From Methylobacterium sp. Leaf91 (GTDB lineage: Bacteria > Pseudomonadota > Alphaproteobacteria > Rhizobiales > Beijerinckiaceae): 64,000 nt of DNA. Where the stretch lies: the NCBI RefSeq assembly GCF_001422815.1, contig NZ_LMMP01000001.1, positions 433,919 to 497,918 of the forward strand, given 5' to 3'. The notes under the pieces were generated by a model. It searched no databases and had not been told where the DNA came from. It saw only the letters and a list, made by a program, of their open reading frames with translations. The position numbers and the translations under genes were made by a program. Shown one piece after another: positions 9,864 to 18,641 of the stretch (its first letter is position 1; each line of letters begins with the position of its first letter).

Positions 9864-10877
9864 TCAGCCGATCATCGACGGAACCCGGTCGTTTGCGATG
9901 AGCACGCGCGCCTCGGCCGCGTCCACATTCATCCGGGCAATCAGGGCCTCGGCGCCGGAGAAGCGTTCCTCGCCGCGGATGTAGCCCAGGAACTCCACCG
10001 CGATGGTCTGTCCGTAGAGATCGCCCGAGAAGCCGAACAGGTTGACTTCGAGCAGGGGAGCGCCGTCGTCGAAGGTCGGGCGCCGCCCGTAGCTCGCGAC
10101 GCCGTCCCGGACCGAACCATCGGGTAGCCCGATTCGGACGGCGTAGATGCCGTGGGCGAGGCCACAATCGGGCAGCGCCACGTTCGCCGTGGGATATCCC
10201 AAAGTACGGCCGCGCTTGTCTCCGTGCCGGACCTCTCCGCAGACGAACCAGCGGTAGCCGAGCAGCCGGTTCGCCAGGACGATGTCGCCCTGCCGCAGGG
10301 CTTCCCGGATCGCACTCGACGAGACGGGGGCTTCCCCCTCCCCGATGGAGACGGCGGGAATGATCCGGCATGCGAGGGAGGCCTCCGCGCAGAGCCGAGC
10401 CAGCACCTCCGGCGTTCCCTCCCGCCCGCGCCCGAAATGGAAGTCGTGGCCGATCACGACGCCGGACACGCCAAGATCGCGCTTGAGCAGTTCGTTGACG
10501 AAACCGGCGGCGGTCGTCCCCGCCATGAGCGCGTCGAAACGGCGCACGATCAGGCCGTCGAGGCCGAGGCGAGCGAAGACGATCTCCTTGGCGTCCGGGC
10601 CCGTCAGCCGGAACATCGGCAGGTCGGGAGCGAAATAAGCGCGTGGATGCGGCTCGAAGGTCAGCATCACCGCCGGGACGCCGCGCTTGTCCGCCTCCTC
10701 GCGGACGGCCTCGACCAGGGCGCCATGGCCCCGGTGCACGCCGTCGAAATTCCCGATCGCCGCGATGGCCCCCGCGAGGGATGCCGGCACCGCCTCGTCC
10801 TCGCGGCAGATGATGAAAGGCCGCCCCGACGGGGAGCGGGCTGCGGGACGCGCGGAAAGGTCGTCGGCAGGCGCCAT
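9864..10877 (-). CDS. ribF: Bifunctional riboflavin kinase / FAD synthetase
   Basis: Makes FMN from riboflavin and then FAD. The N-terminal nucleotidyltransferase domain shows IGNFDGVHRGH and IGHDFHFGRGREG. The C-terminal flavokinase domain shows RGRTLGYPTANV, HGIYAV and a conserved region around VNLFGFSGDLYGQ. From the ATG at 10877 the protein is 337 residues, close to the family norm. An in-frame start at 10970 would add a basic 31-residue tail without homology, so I prefer the shorter form. It is a single gene on the minus strand. Confidence 0.93.
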   Translation of the reverse strand: MAPADDLSARPAARSPSGRPFIICREDEAVPASLAGAIAAIGNFDGVHRGHGALVEAVREEADKRGVPAVMLTFEPHPRAYFAPDLPMFRLTGPDAKEIVFARLGLDGLIVRRFDALMAGTTAAGFVNELLKRDLGVSGVVIGHDFHFGRGREGTPEVLARLCAEASLACRIIPAVSIGEGEAPVSSSAIREALRQGDIVLANRLLGYRWFVCGEVRHGDKRGRTLGYPTANVALPDCGLAHGIYAVRIGLPDGSVRDGVASYGRRPTFDDGAPLLEVNLFGFSGDLYGQTIAVEFLGYIRGEERFSGAEALIARMNVDAAEARVLIANDRVPSMIG

Positions 10878-11154
10878 CAGGTTCAAGCGGTCTCGAAAAT
10901 GCAGCGGCCGAAGGAGCGACCGAAGGAGGAATTCGCGCCGGAACCTGTCGAAAAGCCGGGGGAGGGTCAAGGGAAGTGACGGTCGATCAGTGCGGGATGC
11001 AAGATCCCCTGTCCAATTAACCGCTTCGCAATGCGGGGTGCGGTACTTTCACGAACGAGAGGCGGCGCGTGGCGGCGCTTCCCCAAGAAATATTGCCACT
11101 GATCCGGTCCGCGGCGCGCCGCACCGGCCCTGCACCGACGGAGCACCCCGACCC

Positions 11155-11538
11155 ATGGCCCTCGATCTCGGCATGCCGATCCTCGTCGTGGACGATTATC
11201 AGACGATGGTCCGCATCATCCGCAACCTGCTCAAGCAGCTCGGCTTCGAAGAAGTCGACGATGCCTCTGACGGAACAGCGGCCCTGGCTCGGCTGAAGAA
11301 CCGCAAATACGGCCTCGTGATTTCCGATTGGAACATGGAGCCGATGACGGGCTACGAGCTGCTGCGCCATGTCCGTGCCGACGAGGCCCTGCGCACCACG
11401 CCGTTCATCATGGTCACCGCCGAATCGAAGACCGAGAACGTGATCGCGGCCAAGAAGGCCGGCGTGAACAACTACATCGTCAAGCCCTTCAATGCGGCAA
11501 CCCTGAAGAGCAAGATCGAGGCTGTCTGCGGCGCTTGA
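11155..11538 (+). CDS. cheY: Chemotaxis response regulator CheY
   Basis: 127 residues, a stand-alone receiver domain. The acidic pocket is VVDDY, the phosphorylation site Asp is in ISDWNMEPMTG, the switch Thr is in MVTAES and the Lys is in IVKPF. The region NLLKQLGFEEV and the SDWNM motif are strikingly close to enterobacterial CheY, which binds FliM. The frame is open far upstream, but the receiver domain begins at the ATG at 11155. cheZ follows 55 bp downstream. Confidence 0.92.
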   Translation: MALDLGMPILVVDDYQTMVRIIRNLLKQLGFEEVDDASDGTAALARLKNRKYGLVISDWNMEPMTGYELLRHVRADEALRTTPFIMVTAESKTENVIAAKKAGVNNYIVKPFNAATLKSKIEAVCGA

Positions 11539-11593
11539 GCCGCAGACCCGCTTTCCCTTCTTCGACGAAGCAGAGTGTCGTGGAGCGATAGGC

Positions 11594-12127
11594 ATGGGCG
11601 AGAAAGCACGGACGAACGGCCCTACGCTGGCATCGACACGCCCATCGCTGATCCGCGAGCTGGTCGAGATCGCCGACTACATCGCGCATGTCCGGAAGGA
11701 GATCGCGGCCCTGCGGGCGAACGAGCTCACCCGCGACCGGCTGCCGATGGCCCATGTGGAACTCGGCAGCGTCGTCGAGGCGACGGCCGGCGCGACGAAC
11801 TCGATCATGACGGCAGCCGAGGAAATCCTCAGCCTGCCCAACGACAAGAACTACCGTGCCTCGGTCGAGTCACGGATGAACGACATCTTCGAGGCCTGCA
11901 CGTTCCAGGACATTACTGGGCAGCGGATCGCGAAGGTCAGCGAATCCCTGCGGCAGCTCGAAAATCGGCTGTCGCGCTTCGCCACCGCCGTGAAGGCGAA
12001 GGACGAAAGCGGCACAGATCCGGCGGAGGTGGAGCGCCGGGTTCGGGCCGAGCTCCTCCTCCTCAACGGACCGCAGATCAAGGGCCCCGCCACGGCCCAG
12101 GACGAGATCGACGCTCTGTTCGCGTGA
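11594..12127 (+). CDS. cheZ: CheZ-like protein phosphatase of CheY-P
   Basis: 177 residues and largely helical. The catalytic segment ACTFQDITGQRI matches the CheZ active-site motif (Asp and Gln that attack phospho-CheY). The C-terminal end AQDEIDALFA resembles the CheY-tethering peptide of CheZ (QDQVDDLL type). A GGAG site precedes the ATG at 11594. Placement right after cheY supports the assignment. Many alphaproteobacteria lack CheZ and use phosphate-sink CheY proteins instead, so an intact cheYZ pair is informative about this organism's motor control. Confidence 0.88.
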   Translation: MGEKARTNGPTLASTRPSLIRELVEIADYIAHVRKEIAALRANELTRDRLPMAHVELGSVVEATAGATNSIMTAAEEILSLPNDKNYRASVESRMNDIFEACTFQDITGQRIAKVSESLRQLENRLSRFATAVKAKDESGTDPAEVERRVRAELLLLNGPQIKGPATAQDEIDALFA

Positions 12128-12137
12128 TCAGTCGGGC

Positions 12138-12167
12138 CTCGCGGCTTTGGAACGATCAAGCCGCGAG
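12138..12167. terminator. Bidirectional hairpin between cheZ and the HAD hydrolase
   Basis: Arms CTCGCGGCTT and AAGCCGCGAG pair perfectly over 10 bp with a 10-base loop. It occupies the gap between two convergent stops (12127 and 12171), where a shared terminator is expected. Confidence 0.65.
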
Positions 12168-12170
12168 AGC

Positions 12171-13085
12171 CTACCAGACCAATCGTTCGATGACGGCATC
12201 CGGGTGGACCTCCTGGCGGGCTAGCCATTCGGCCACCTCGCCGAGCGTGTCGTGTTCGGCCAGGACGCCGAGCTCCTCCGCGTGGATGCCGCGCGCCACC
12301 AGCAGGTTCGGGATTCCGTAGGCCGCCGCCCCCGCGATATCGGTACGCAGGGCATCGCCGACGGCGAGGACGCGGGCGACGTCCGGCGCGGTGCCGCCAT
12401 CGAGGTCCGCCGCCATGGCGAGCGCCGCCTCGTAGACGGGACGGTACGGCTTGCCGGCATAGGTCACTGAACCACCGATCTCCGCATAGGCCTGCGCGAT
12501 CAGGCCGGCGCAGGGGATCAACTTCTTCTTGCGCTCGACCACGAGGTCGGGATTAGCACAGATCATCGGCACGTCCCGCGCCCGGAAGCCGGCCAGCGTA
12601 TCCCGGTAATCCTCCGCCGTCTCGACCGTGTCGTCGAACAGGCCGGTGCAGACCACACGCTCCGCCTCACCGGCCGCCACGAGGCGAATATCGAGGCCAT
12701 CGAAGATCGTCGCGTCGCGTTCCGGCCCGAGATGGTGGATGCGCTCGCCCGGATGCTCCGCGATCAGGCGCCGGGTCAGGTCGCCGGAGGTAAGGATGGC
12801 GTCATAGGCCTCGCGCGGCACGCCGTAGCCGTCGAGGATGGTCTGGACGCCGGCCCAGGGGCGTGGGGCATTCGAGACGAGGATGACGCGCCGTCGGCGA
12901 CCGGCTTCGGGCAGGGTGCGGAATCGGATCAGCGCCTCGCCCGCCCCCCGATGAGCCCGCGTCCCGTCATGGAGCACACCCCAGACGTCGCACAGAATGA
13001 GGTCGTACTGCCCGGCGACGGCTGAAAGACCGCCCAGGGTCGGGATCTGCGCCGGCGTTGTGGCGCGCGCAAACGGTTCGCTCAT
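12171..13085 (-). CDS. HAD-superfamily class IIA hydrolase (TIGR01459-like)
   Basis: About 304 residues from the ATG at 13085; an in-frame ATG at 13118 is also possible. HAD motif I is LILCDVWGVLHDG, motif II is VSNAPRP, the Lys is in TYAGKPYRPVYE and motif IV is LAVGDALRTDIAGAAAYG. The class IIA cap lies between motifs II and III. These proteins resemble NagD-type phosphatases, and the substrate is unknown. It is a single gene convergent with cheZ. Confidence 0.88.
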   Translation of the reverse strand: MSEPFARATTPAQIPTLGGLSAVAGQYDLILCDVWGVLHDGTRAHRGAGEALIRFRTLPEAGRRRRVILVSNAPRPWAGVQTILDGYGVPREAYDAILTSGDLTRRLIAEHPGERIHHLGPERDATIFDGLDIRLVAAGEAERVVCTGLFDDTVETAEDYRDTLAGFRARDVPMICANPDLVVERKKKLIPCAGLIAQAYAEIGGSVTYAGKPYRPVYEAALAMAADLDGGTAPDVARVLAVGDALRTDIAGAAAYGIPNLLVARGIHAEELGVLAEHDTLGEVAEWLARQEVHPDAVIERLVW

Positions 13086-13187
13086 GGGGTAGGCCTGACT
13101 GGCAAGGACGAGGGGCATGACGGGATGGCCGACTGGTTAGGCCCGCCGGACACCGAAATCAACGCATCGGAGCGATGCGGGCGGGCT

Positions 13188-14666
13188 TCAGCCGGCCCGG
13201 CGCAGGAAGTCGCGGAACGGCCGGCGCTGCGGCGGCGGTTCGGGATCGTCGCCGGGCTCCTGCGGCGGCGGCGTCTCTGGCGGCGCGGCTTGAGCCTGAG
13301 CTGCGGCCAGGACCTCGGCCCGCACGGCCCGCGCCGGAGCGAAGACGGTGCCTTGCGCCAGCGGCACGTCGAGGTCGATGAGATCGGGAACGTCGCTCTC
13401 GCGCTCGACGGCGTCGGCGACGAGCCGGATGCCGGCCCGGGACAAGGAGGCGACGAGATCGTCCAGGGCGATATCGGGCATGGCCTGGCGGGAATCGGGT
13501 CGCAGGAGAAGATCGGCGGGCACCTTGACCTGACTGACGCCCCGATCGGCCAGGGCCAGGGGGTCGAGGCGCAGGTCGACGGGACGGTCCAGGGCGAAGC
13601 CCACGCGACCGCGCAGTTCTGCCAGGGCGCCGGCTTGCTCCGCGTCCAGGCTGCGCCAGCTCGACTGGGGCAGTGCGATCACGAGGCGTCCCGACTGCGC
13701 GGATTCACCGGCGAGCAGCCGCGGCAGCGTGCGCAGGAAGCCGGGCTCGAACAGGGAATGCGGCGACAGGCCGTACGTCACAGCCGCCTGACTGCCGCGT
13801 CCGCTGAGGTGGCGGGCCACCGTGGCGACGAGGGGAAGCATGCGGCGATCGAGTTCGGTGGTTCGCCCATGGCGTTCGAGGGCCGGCAGGAACAGTTCCG
13901 GCTTGAGAATGTCGGCGCCGAGTCGCAGGCGCGCCAGCGCCTCGTAGGACACGACCTTGCGTTGCGGCAGAGAGACGATGGGTTGGAGATGGACTTCGAG
14001 CCCGCCGCCATCGAAGGCTGCGACCATGACAGCATCCCGGCTCCGGTCCGGCCGAACCCGGTCCACGACCGTCTCGGACCGCTCCTGCGGTGGCCAGGCG
14101 CGCGGCACCCAGGGCGCCGCAGCGGTCTCGGTTCTTGGCGGCGGGGAAGGCGGCGGGACGATGGAGGCATCTGCGGCGTCACGACGGGCGATCGGGGTCG
14201 GAGCGGGAGCGGCCGGTGGCGTTGCCTTCAGGCGGGCGATCTCTCCGTCCTGCGCGGCGACCACGGCGGCGAGTTCGCGGACGATGCCGCTGAGCAGGCC
14301 GATTTCTGCAGTGACCTCCTCCACGGCGGCATCCACCGAGGATTCCTTGGGGGCCTTGGCCTCCGCCGGGCCGTCCTCCTCGGCACGGGCGCGCTCGATC
14401 CGCATCTGCTGGTCGGCGATGAGCCGGGCCACCGTCTCCAGGCGCACGAGGCGTTGGGACAGGATATCCAGCTCTCCCGAAAGCTTCTCGCACCGCAGGT
14501 CGAGCGTGCGCGCCCGGCGCGCAGCCAGGATGGCGACGAGACCACTCATGGCCGCCAGTCCGAAGGCGCCGCCGAGGGGGGAGATCACTGCGAGCGGCGC
14601 CAGGACCACGAACCCGATGAGACTCAGGAGCCACGGGCCCGTGCGTCGGCCGACGATCCGGGCCAT
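13188..14666 (-). CDS. Membrane protein with degenerate EAL domain
   Basis: 492 residues. Two hydrophobic segments lie at about residues 12-48, then a charged coiled-coil-like region (55-150), a Pro/Ala linker (150-210) and an EAL-fold domain (about 212-440). The signature EALAR (Glu242) is present. Other metal and catalytic positions are not: the usual Asn of the NLS motif is replaced (VTYGLSP), the ExT/E strand reads LVIALPQ, and the DDFG loop reads LDRPVD. It is therefore probably not an active c-di-GMP phosphodiesterase but a binding or scaffold protein. The C-terminal ~50 residues are Pro-rich. Confidence 0.8.
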   Translation of the reverse strand: MARIVGRRTGPWLLSLIGFVVLAPLAVISPLGGAFGLAAMSGLVAILAARRARTLDLRCEKLSGELDILSQRLVRLETVARLIADQQMRIERARAEEDGPAEAKAPKESSVDAAVEEVTAEIGLLSGIVRELAAVVAAQDGEIARLKATPPAAPAPTPIARRDAADASIVPPPSPPPRTETAAAPWVPRAWPPQERSETVVDRVRPDRSRDAVMVAAFDGGGLEVHLQPIVSLPQRKVVSYEALARLRLGADILKPELFLPALERHGRTTELDRRMLPLVATVARHLSGRGSQAAVTYGLSPHSLFEPGFLRTLPRLLAGESAQSGRLVIALPQSSWRSLDAEQAGALAELRGRVGFALDRPVDLRLDPLALADRGVSQVKVPADLLLRPDSRQAMPDIALDDLVASLSRAGIRLVADAVERESDVPDLIDLDVPLAQGTVFAPARAVRAEVLAAAQAQAAPPETPPPQEPGDDPEPPPQRRPFRDFLRRAG

Positions 14667-14951
14667 CGGAATACTCTTATCCTCACGACGATCGAGCGGA
14701 GATCACGGGGCCTCGCTCACGGTTTACGCAAATCGAGACAGGCTCCGTTTGTCGCCGAGGCGACGAGGTCCCACAAGATGGGCGCGGGCTGCGTGAACCG
14801 GTTTTTTGCCATGTGTTGCATGAGCTTCGAAGCTTGGCTTCAGCCAGCCTGGCAGCGCCCCCGAGGCCTCCCGGACCATCCCCCCTCGCGGCGGGAGGGG
14901 ATTTGGCTCTACATGAGGTGCGAGACGTGACCCAGCGACGGGAGCGGTTGG

Positions 14952-15173
14952 ATGGATACGAGACGGGTAGACCTGCTGATGCAGGTGGACGGCATGACCT
15001 GCGACGGCTGCGCTGAGGCGGTGCGCAAGGCCATTCTGCGGATCGATCCGGAGGCGCATGTCGCCGTCGACCGCGATCACGGCCGCGTGGCGATCACCAC
15101 CGACGCCCAGAGCCTGACGATCGCCGAGGCGCTGAACCAGGCCGGCTACACGGCGACGGCGATGTCGGGCTGA
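14952..15173 (+). CDS. Heavy-metal-associated (HMA) domain copper chaperone-like protein
   Basis: 73 residues, one HMA fold with the Cu(I)-binding motif GMTCDGC near residue 14 and the usual beta-alpha-beta-beta-alpha-beta length. A protein of this kind hands copper to a P-type ATPase or buffers it in the cytosol. No copper ATPase or CueR-type regulator lies nearby, so it is an orphan here. A 6-bp GC hairpin (GGCGGG/CCCGCC, 15195-15209) follows the stop and may end its transcript. Confidence 0.88.
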   Translation: MDTRRVDLLMQVDGMTCDGCAEAVRKAILRIDPEAHVAVDRDHGRVAITTDAQSLTIAEALNQAGYTATAMSG

Positions 15174-15277
15174 CTCCGCCCCGCACACCGCCTAGGCGGG
15201 CGACCCGCCCGAGCCTCGGCGCTCTCAAATGAAATTTTGCAGACGGGTTGAAAAATTCCGACGCGCTTTTGCTTGCT

Positions 15278-15296
15278 CCATCGCTCACAGTGATGG
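15278..15296. promoter_or_regulatory. Dyad upstream of fhs, LysR-box-like
   Basis: CCATCGCT-CAC-AGTGATGG is an inverted repeat with one mismatch, and it contains ATC-N9-GAT (T-N11-A form), the general shape of LysR-type regulator sites. It lies 115 bases before the fhs start. Which regulator, if any, binds is unknown. Confidence 0.35.
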
Positions 15297-15410
15297 CAAC
15301 GGTGAAGCATGGATTGTTCGCGGGTCGCCGCCGGACGCCGCGAACCCACGATCGTCCACAAGAAGCGTTAAGCGCGACACGCCATCGCGACGACAGACCG
15401 GGAGAGACCA

Positions 15411-17084
15411 ATGCCCTCAGACATCGAGATCGCCCGCGCGGCTACCCTGCAGCCGATCACGCAGGTGGCCGAGAAGATCGGCGTGCCGGAAGATGCCCTG
15501 CACCATTACGGCCGGCATATCGCCAAGATCGACCACGCCTTCATCAAGTCGCTGGAATCGAAGCCCGAGGGCAAGCTCGTCCTCGTGACCGCGATCAGCC
15601 CGACCCCGGCGGGCGAAGGCAAGACCACGACCACGGTCGGCCTCGGCGATGCGCTGAACCGCATCGGCAAGAAGACGGTGATGTGTCTGCGCGAGCCTTC
15701 GCTCGGCCCGTGTTTCGGCATGAAGGGGGGTGCCGCCGGCGGCGGCAAGGCCCAGGTCGTGCCGATGGAGCAGATCAACCTGCACTTCACCGGCGATTTC
15801 CACGCCATCACTTCGGCGCACAGCCTCGCCGCCGCGCTCATCGACAACCACGTCTACTGGGCCAATGAGCTCAATATCGACGTCCGCCGCATCCATTGGC
15901 GCCGGGTCGTCGACATGAACGACCGCGCCCTGCGGTCGATCACCCAGTCGCTGGGCGGTGTCGCCAACGGCTTCCCGCGCGAGGACGGGTTCGACATCAC
16001 CGTGGCCTCGGAAGTCATGGCGGTGTTCTGCCTCGCCCGTGATCTCGACGACCTCGAGGCGCGCCTCGGCCGCATTGTCATCGCCGAGACCCGCGACCGC
16101 AAGCCGGTGACGCTGGCCGACGTCAAGGCTACCGGCGCGATGACCGTGCTCCTCAAGGACGCGCTGCAGCCGAACCTGGTCCAGACCCTGGAGGGCAACC
16201 CCGCCCTGATCCATGGTGGTCCCTTCGCCAACATCGCGCATGGCTGCAACTCGGTGATCGCCACCCGCGCCGGCCTCAAGCTCGGCGATTACGTGGTCAC
16301 CGAAGCCGGCTTCGGCGCGGATCTCGGTGCCGAGAAGTTCATCGACATCAAGTGCCGGCAGGCGGGGCTGAAACCCTCGGCGGTGGTCATCGTCGCCACG
16401 GTGCGCGCCCTCAAGATGCATGGCGGCGTGTCGAAGAAGGAGCTCGGCTCCGAGAACCTCGACGCCCTGGAGAAGGGCTTCGCCAACCTCGCCCGGCATG
16501 TCGCCAATGTGCGCGGCTTCGGCCTGCCCGTGGTCATCGGTGTGAACCACTTCTACGCCGATACCGACGCGGAACATGCCAAGCTCAAGGAGCTGTGCCG
16601 CGAGAAGCTCGATGTCGAGGCCATCACCTGCAAGCATTGGGCGGAAGGCGGAGCCGGCGCTGAGGAGCTGGCGCAGGCCGTGGTCAAGCTGGCCGAAGGC
16701 GAGCAGAAGCCGCTGACCTTCGCCTACGAGACCGACACCAAGCTCACCGACAAGGTCAAGACCATCGCCACCAAGCTCTACGGCGCGGGCGACATCCAGG
16801 TGGAATCGAAGGCCGCCACCAAGCTCGCCCAGTTCGAGAAGGACGGCTACGGCAACCTGCCGGTCTGCATGGCCAAGACGCAGTACTCGTTCTCCACCGA
16901 CCCGAACCTGATGGGTGCTCCCTCGGGCCACCTCATCTCCGTGCGCGACGTGCGGCTCTCGGCCGGCGCCGGCTTCGTCGTGGTGATCTGCGGTGAGATC
17001 ATGACCATGCCCGGCCTGCCCAAGGTCCCCGCCTCGGAGGGCATCCATCTCGATGCCGACGGGCAGATCGAAGGCCTGTTCTAG
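15411..17084 (+). CDS. fhs: Formate-tetrahydrofolate ligase
   Basis: 557 residues, the full length of the family. It catalyses ATP-dependent formation of 10-formyl-tetrahydrofolate from formate; in Methylobacterium this enzyme (FtfL) feeds formate into the serine cycle. The P-loop-like ATP site is [18 protein letters not shown], followed by [36 protein letters not shown] sequence (here [11 protein letters not shown]). The C-terminal region has [21 protein letters not shown] ribosome site precedes the ATG. A dyad lies in the 237-bp leader and a strong hairpin follows the stop. It appears monocistronic. Confidence 0.97.
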   Translation: MPSDIEIARAATLQPITQVAEKIGVPEDALHHYGRHIAKIDHAFIKSLESKPEGKLVLVTAISPTPAGEGKTTTTVGLGDALNRIGKKTVMCLREPSLGPCFGMKGGAAGGGKAQVVPMEQINLHFTGDFHAITSAHSLAAALIDNHVYWANELNIDVRRIHWRRVVDMNDRALRSITQSLGGVANGFPREDGFDITVASEVMAVFCLARDLDDLEARLGRIVIAETRDRKPVTLADVKATGAMTVLLKDALQPNLVQTLEGNPALIHGGPFANIAHGCNSVIATRAGLKLGDYVVTEAGFGADLGAEKFIDIKCRQAGLKPSAVVIVATVRALKMHGGVSKKELGSENLDALEKGFANLARHVANVRGFGLPVVIGVNHFYADTDAEHAKLKELCREKLDVEAITCKHWAEGGAGAEELAQAVVKLAEGEQKPLTFAYETDTKLTDKVKTIATKLYGAGDIQVESKAATKLAQFEKDGYGNLPVCMAKTQYSFSTDPNLMGAPSGHLISVRDVRLSAGAGFVVVICGEIMTMPGLPKVPASEGIHLDADGQIEGLF

Positions 17085-17097
17085 CCGGATGCCAATG

Positions 17098-17122
17098 GCC
17101 CCTCCCCTGTCGGGGGAGGGGC
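17098..17122 (+). terminator. GC-rich hairpin after fhs
   Basis: Arms GCCCCTCCCC and GGGGAGGGGC are perfect over 10 bp with a 5-base loop, 14 bases after the fhs stop. The core also resembles the CCCTC...GAGGG palindromic repeats at 28.96 kb and 34.3 kb, so it may be a repeat copy serving as a terminator. Confidence 0.5.
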
Positions 17123-17197
17123 GCCTGCCCGGCATCGCGTGATCCCCCGCCCCAGCTGTGATAGCCGGGTCGGCATGCAATCCCGCCGGCCCCGCTC

Positions 17198-17884
17198 ATG
17201 ATTCCCTGGATCGTCCTCGACACCGCACCGATCCCCGGGGACGAGGGCCAGTTGCGGCTGCTTCAGCGCGGCAGCGAATTCTCGATCCAGCTCGGACATA
17301 ACGAGCTGATGAACAGCCGCCTCAGCGGCTCGGAGAAGGCGCTCGCGACACTCGCGGCGGAGCGGGTCGGAGGCCGCGCGGGCGCGCGTTTCCTGATCGG
17401 TGGTCTCGGCATGGGTTTCACCCTGCGCGCGGCCCTCGATGCGTTGCGCCCCGACGCCGCGATCGTCGTCGCCGAACTCGTGTCGAACGTCGGGGAATGG
17501 GTGCGCGGGCCATTGAGCGCCCTGTCGGCGAATGCCCTCGATGATACGCGGGTGGACCTGCGGATCGGCGATGTCGTCGGCGCGATCCGCTCGGCGACCG
17601 CCGCCTACGACGCCATCCTCCTCGACGTCGATAACGGCCCCGACGGGCTCACCCGGGCGGCCAATGACAGGCTCTATGACGGGGCGGGATTGGGCGCGGC
17701 CATGACGGCCCTGCGGCCCGGCGGCGTGCTCGCCGTATGGTCCGCGCATCCCGACCGGACCTTTACTCAGCGCCTTCGCCGGGGCGGGTTCGCCGTGGAG
17801 GAGGTTCCTGTCAGGGCCAATGTCACGAGCGGCGCCCGCCATACGATCTGGCTGGCGATGAAACCGGGGCGTGCGCCGCGCTGA
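17198..17884 (+). CDS. Spermidine synthase-like SAM-dependent methyltransferase-fold protein
   Basis: 228 residues with a Rossmann-type fold of the spermidine synthase/methyltransferase group. The glycine-rich nucleotide loop is FLIGGLGMGFTL, the acidic strand end is VVAELVSNVGEW, and the motif YDAILLDVDNGPDGL replaces the catalytic DxxD/P region of true spermidine synthases. No N-terminal beta-sheet domain is visible. Whether it makes polyamine or methylates a substrate cannot be told. The ATG at 17198 follows a weak ribosome site. Confidence 0.75.
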   Translation: MIPWIVLDTAPIPGDEGQLRLLQRGSEFSIQLGHNELMNSRLSGSEKALATLAAERVGGRAGARFLIGGLGMGFTLRAALDALRPDAAIVVAELVSNVGEWVRGPLSALSANALDDTRVDLRIGDVVGAIRSATAAYDAILLDVDNGPDGLTRAANDRLYDGAGLGAAMTALRPGGVLAVWSAHPDRTFTQRLRRGGFAVEEVPVRANVTSGARHTIWLAMKPGRAPR

Positions 17885-17896
17885 ACGCCGCCGGAT

Positions 17897-18115
17897 TCAC
17901 GCCGAATGTCGATTGCGCTCCAGGCGTCGGTTGAGCCGCGTGACGCCGTAGATTTCCGCCAGATGGCGACGGGCCGCCTTCACCGGCGCATCCTCCCGCT
18001 CGATGCGGGCCGCCTCGATCACCCGCAGCGTATGGGCGACGCAATGCTCCAGGCGCGTCGTGGCATGTCCCTCCCGGGAACGCCGATCCTGTGCTGAATT
18101 CTCGCCGATGGTCAT
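17897..18115 (-). CDS. Small hypothetical protein, basic
   Basis: 72 residues from the ATG at 18115, which has a strong GGGGAGGGGG ribosome site 6 bases upstream; the longer open frame above it has no such site. The product is rich in Arg/His with a helical middle (RHLAEIYGVTRLNRRLERN). I do not recognise a family. It is convergent with the spermidine-synthase-like gene, with 12 bp between stops. Confidence 0.6.
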   Translation of the reverse strand: MTIGENSAQDRRSREGHATTRLEHCVAHTLRVIEAARIEREDAPVKAARRHLAEIYGVTRLNRRLERNRHSA

Positions 18116-18236
18116 GAGAAGCCCCCTCCCCGATCGTGATCGAAGGAGCTTCGTTAGCGCCGTGGTGCGGCGGCCATCGGGTGGAGACTTGGCTTCAACA
18201 TGGCAGCTTGGCCGTGGCCCTGAACCGCGACCGGAC

Positions 18237-18530
18237 TCAGTCGCGCGTGCTGCCCTCGTTGAACTTGTCGCGGCAGACATACCCGACGAAGCATTTTGCC
18301 ACGTCCTGGGTGAGTTCGTAGGCGGGTTTGGGCGCTTCCGGCAGGGGACAGTATCCGCCGTCGCGGACGATCCTGTCGTAGGTGATCGGCCCCGTTGTCA
18401 TCACGATGGCGCCGACGCGATTCACCAGGGCTGCGGCGTCGGCGCAGAGCATGGCGGGGGTCGCCGGCCGCTCCTGCGCCGAAACGGCGAGAGGAGCCAG
18501 GACGATGCAGGCAGCAAGCACGGATCTCAT
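18237..18530 (-). CDS. Small secreted hypothetical protein
   Basis: 97 residues beginning with a clear Sec signal peptide (MRSVLAACIVLAPLAVSAQ), giving a mature protein of ~78 residues with four cysteines (LCADAA, YCPLP, KCF, VCRD) that could form two disulfides in the periplasm. No known domain was recognised. It lies on the same strand as the small gene downstream at 17897, separated by 121 bp. Confidence 0.65.
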   Translation of the reverse strand: MRSVLAACIVLAPLAVSAQERPATPAMLCADAAALVNRVGAIVMTTGPITYDRIVRDGGYCPLPEAPKPAYELTQDVAKCFVGYVCRDKFNEGSTRD

Positions 18531-18641
18531 GGCGGAGTGATCTTTTCGAACAGGGAGCCGGGCGAATGCGAAGCCGACGGCGACGCCCGAGAGTAACCCA
18601 GGATAGCGTCCGGCGACCTCGCCGCCAATCCGCTTGATCTC

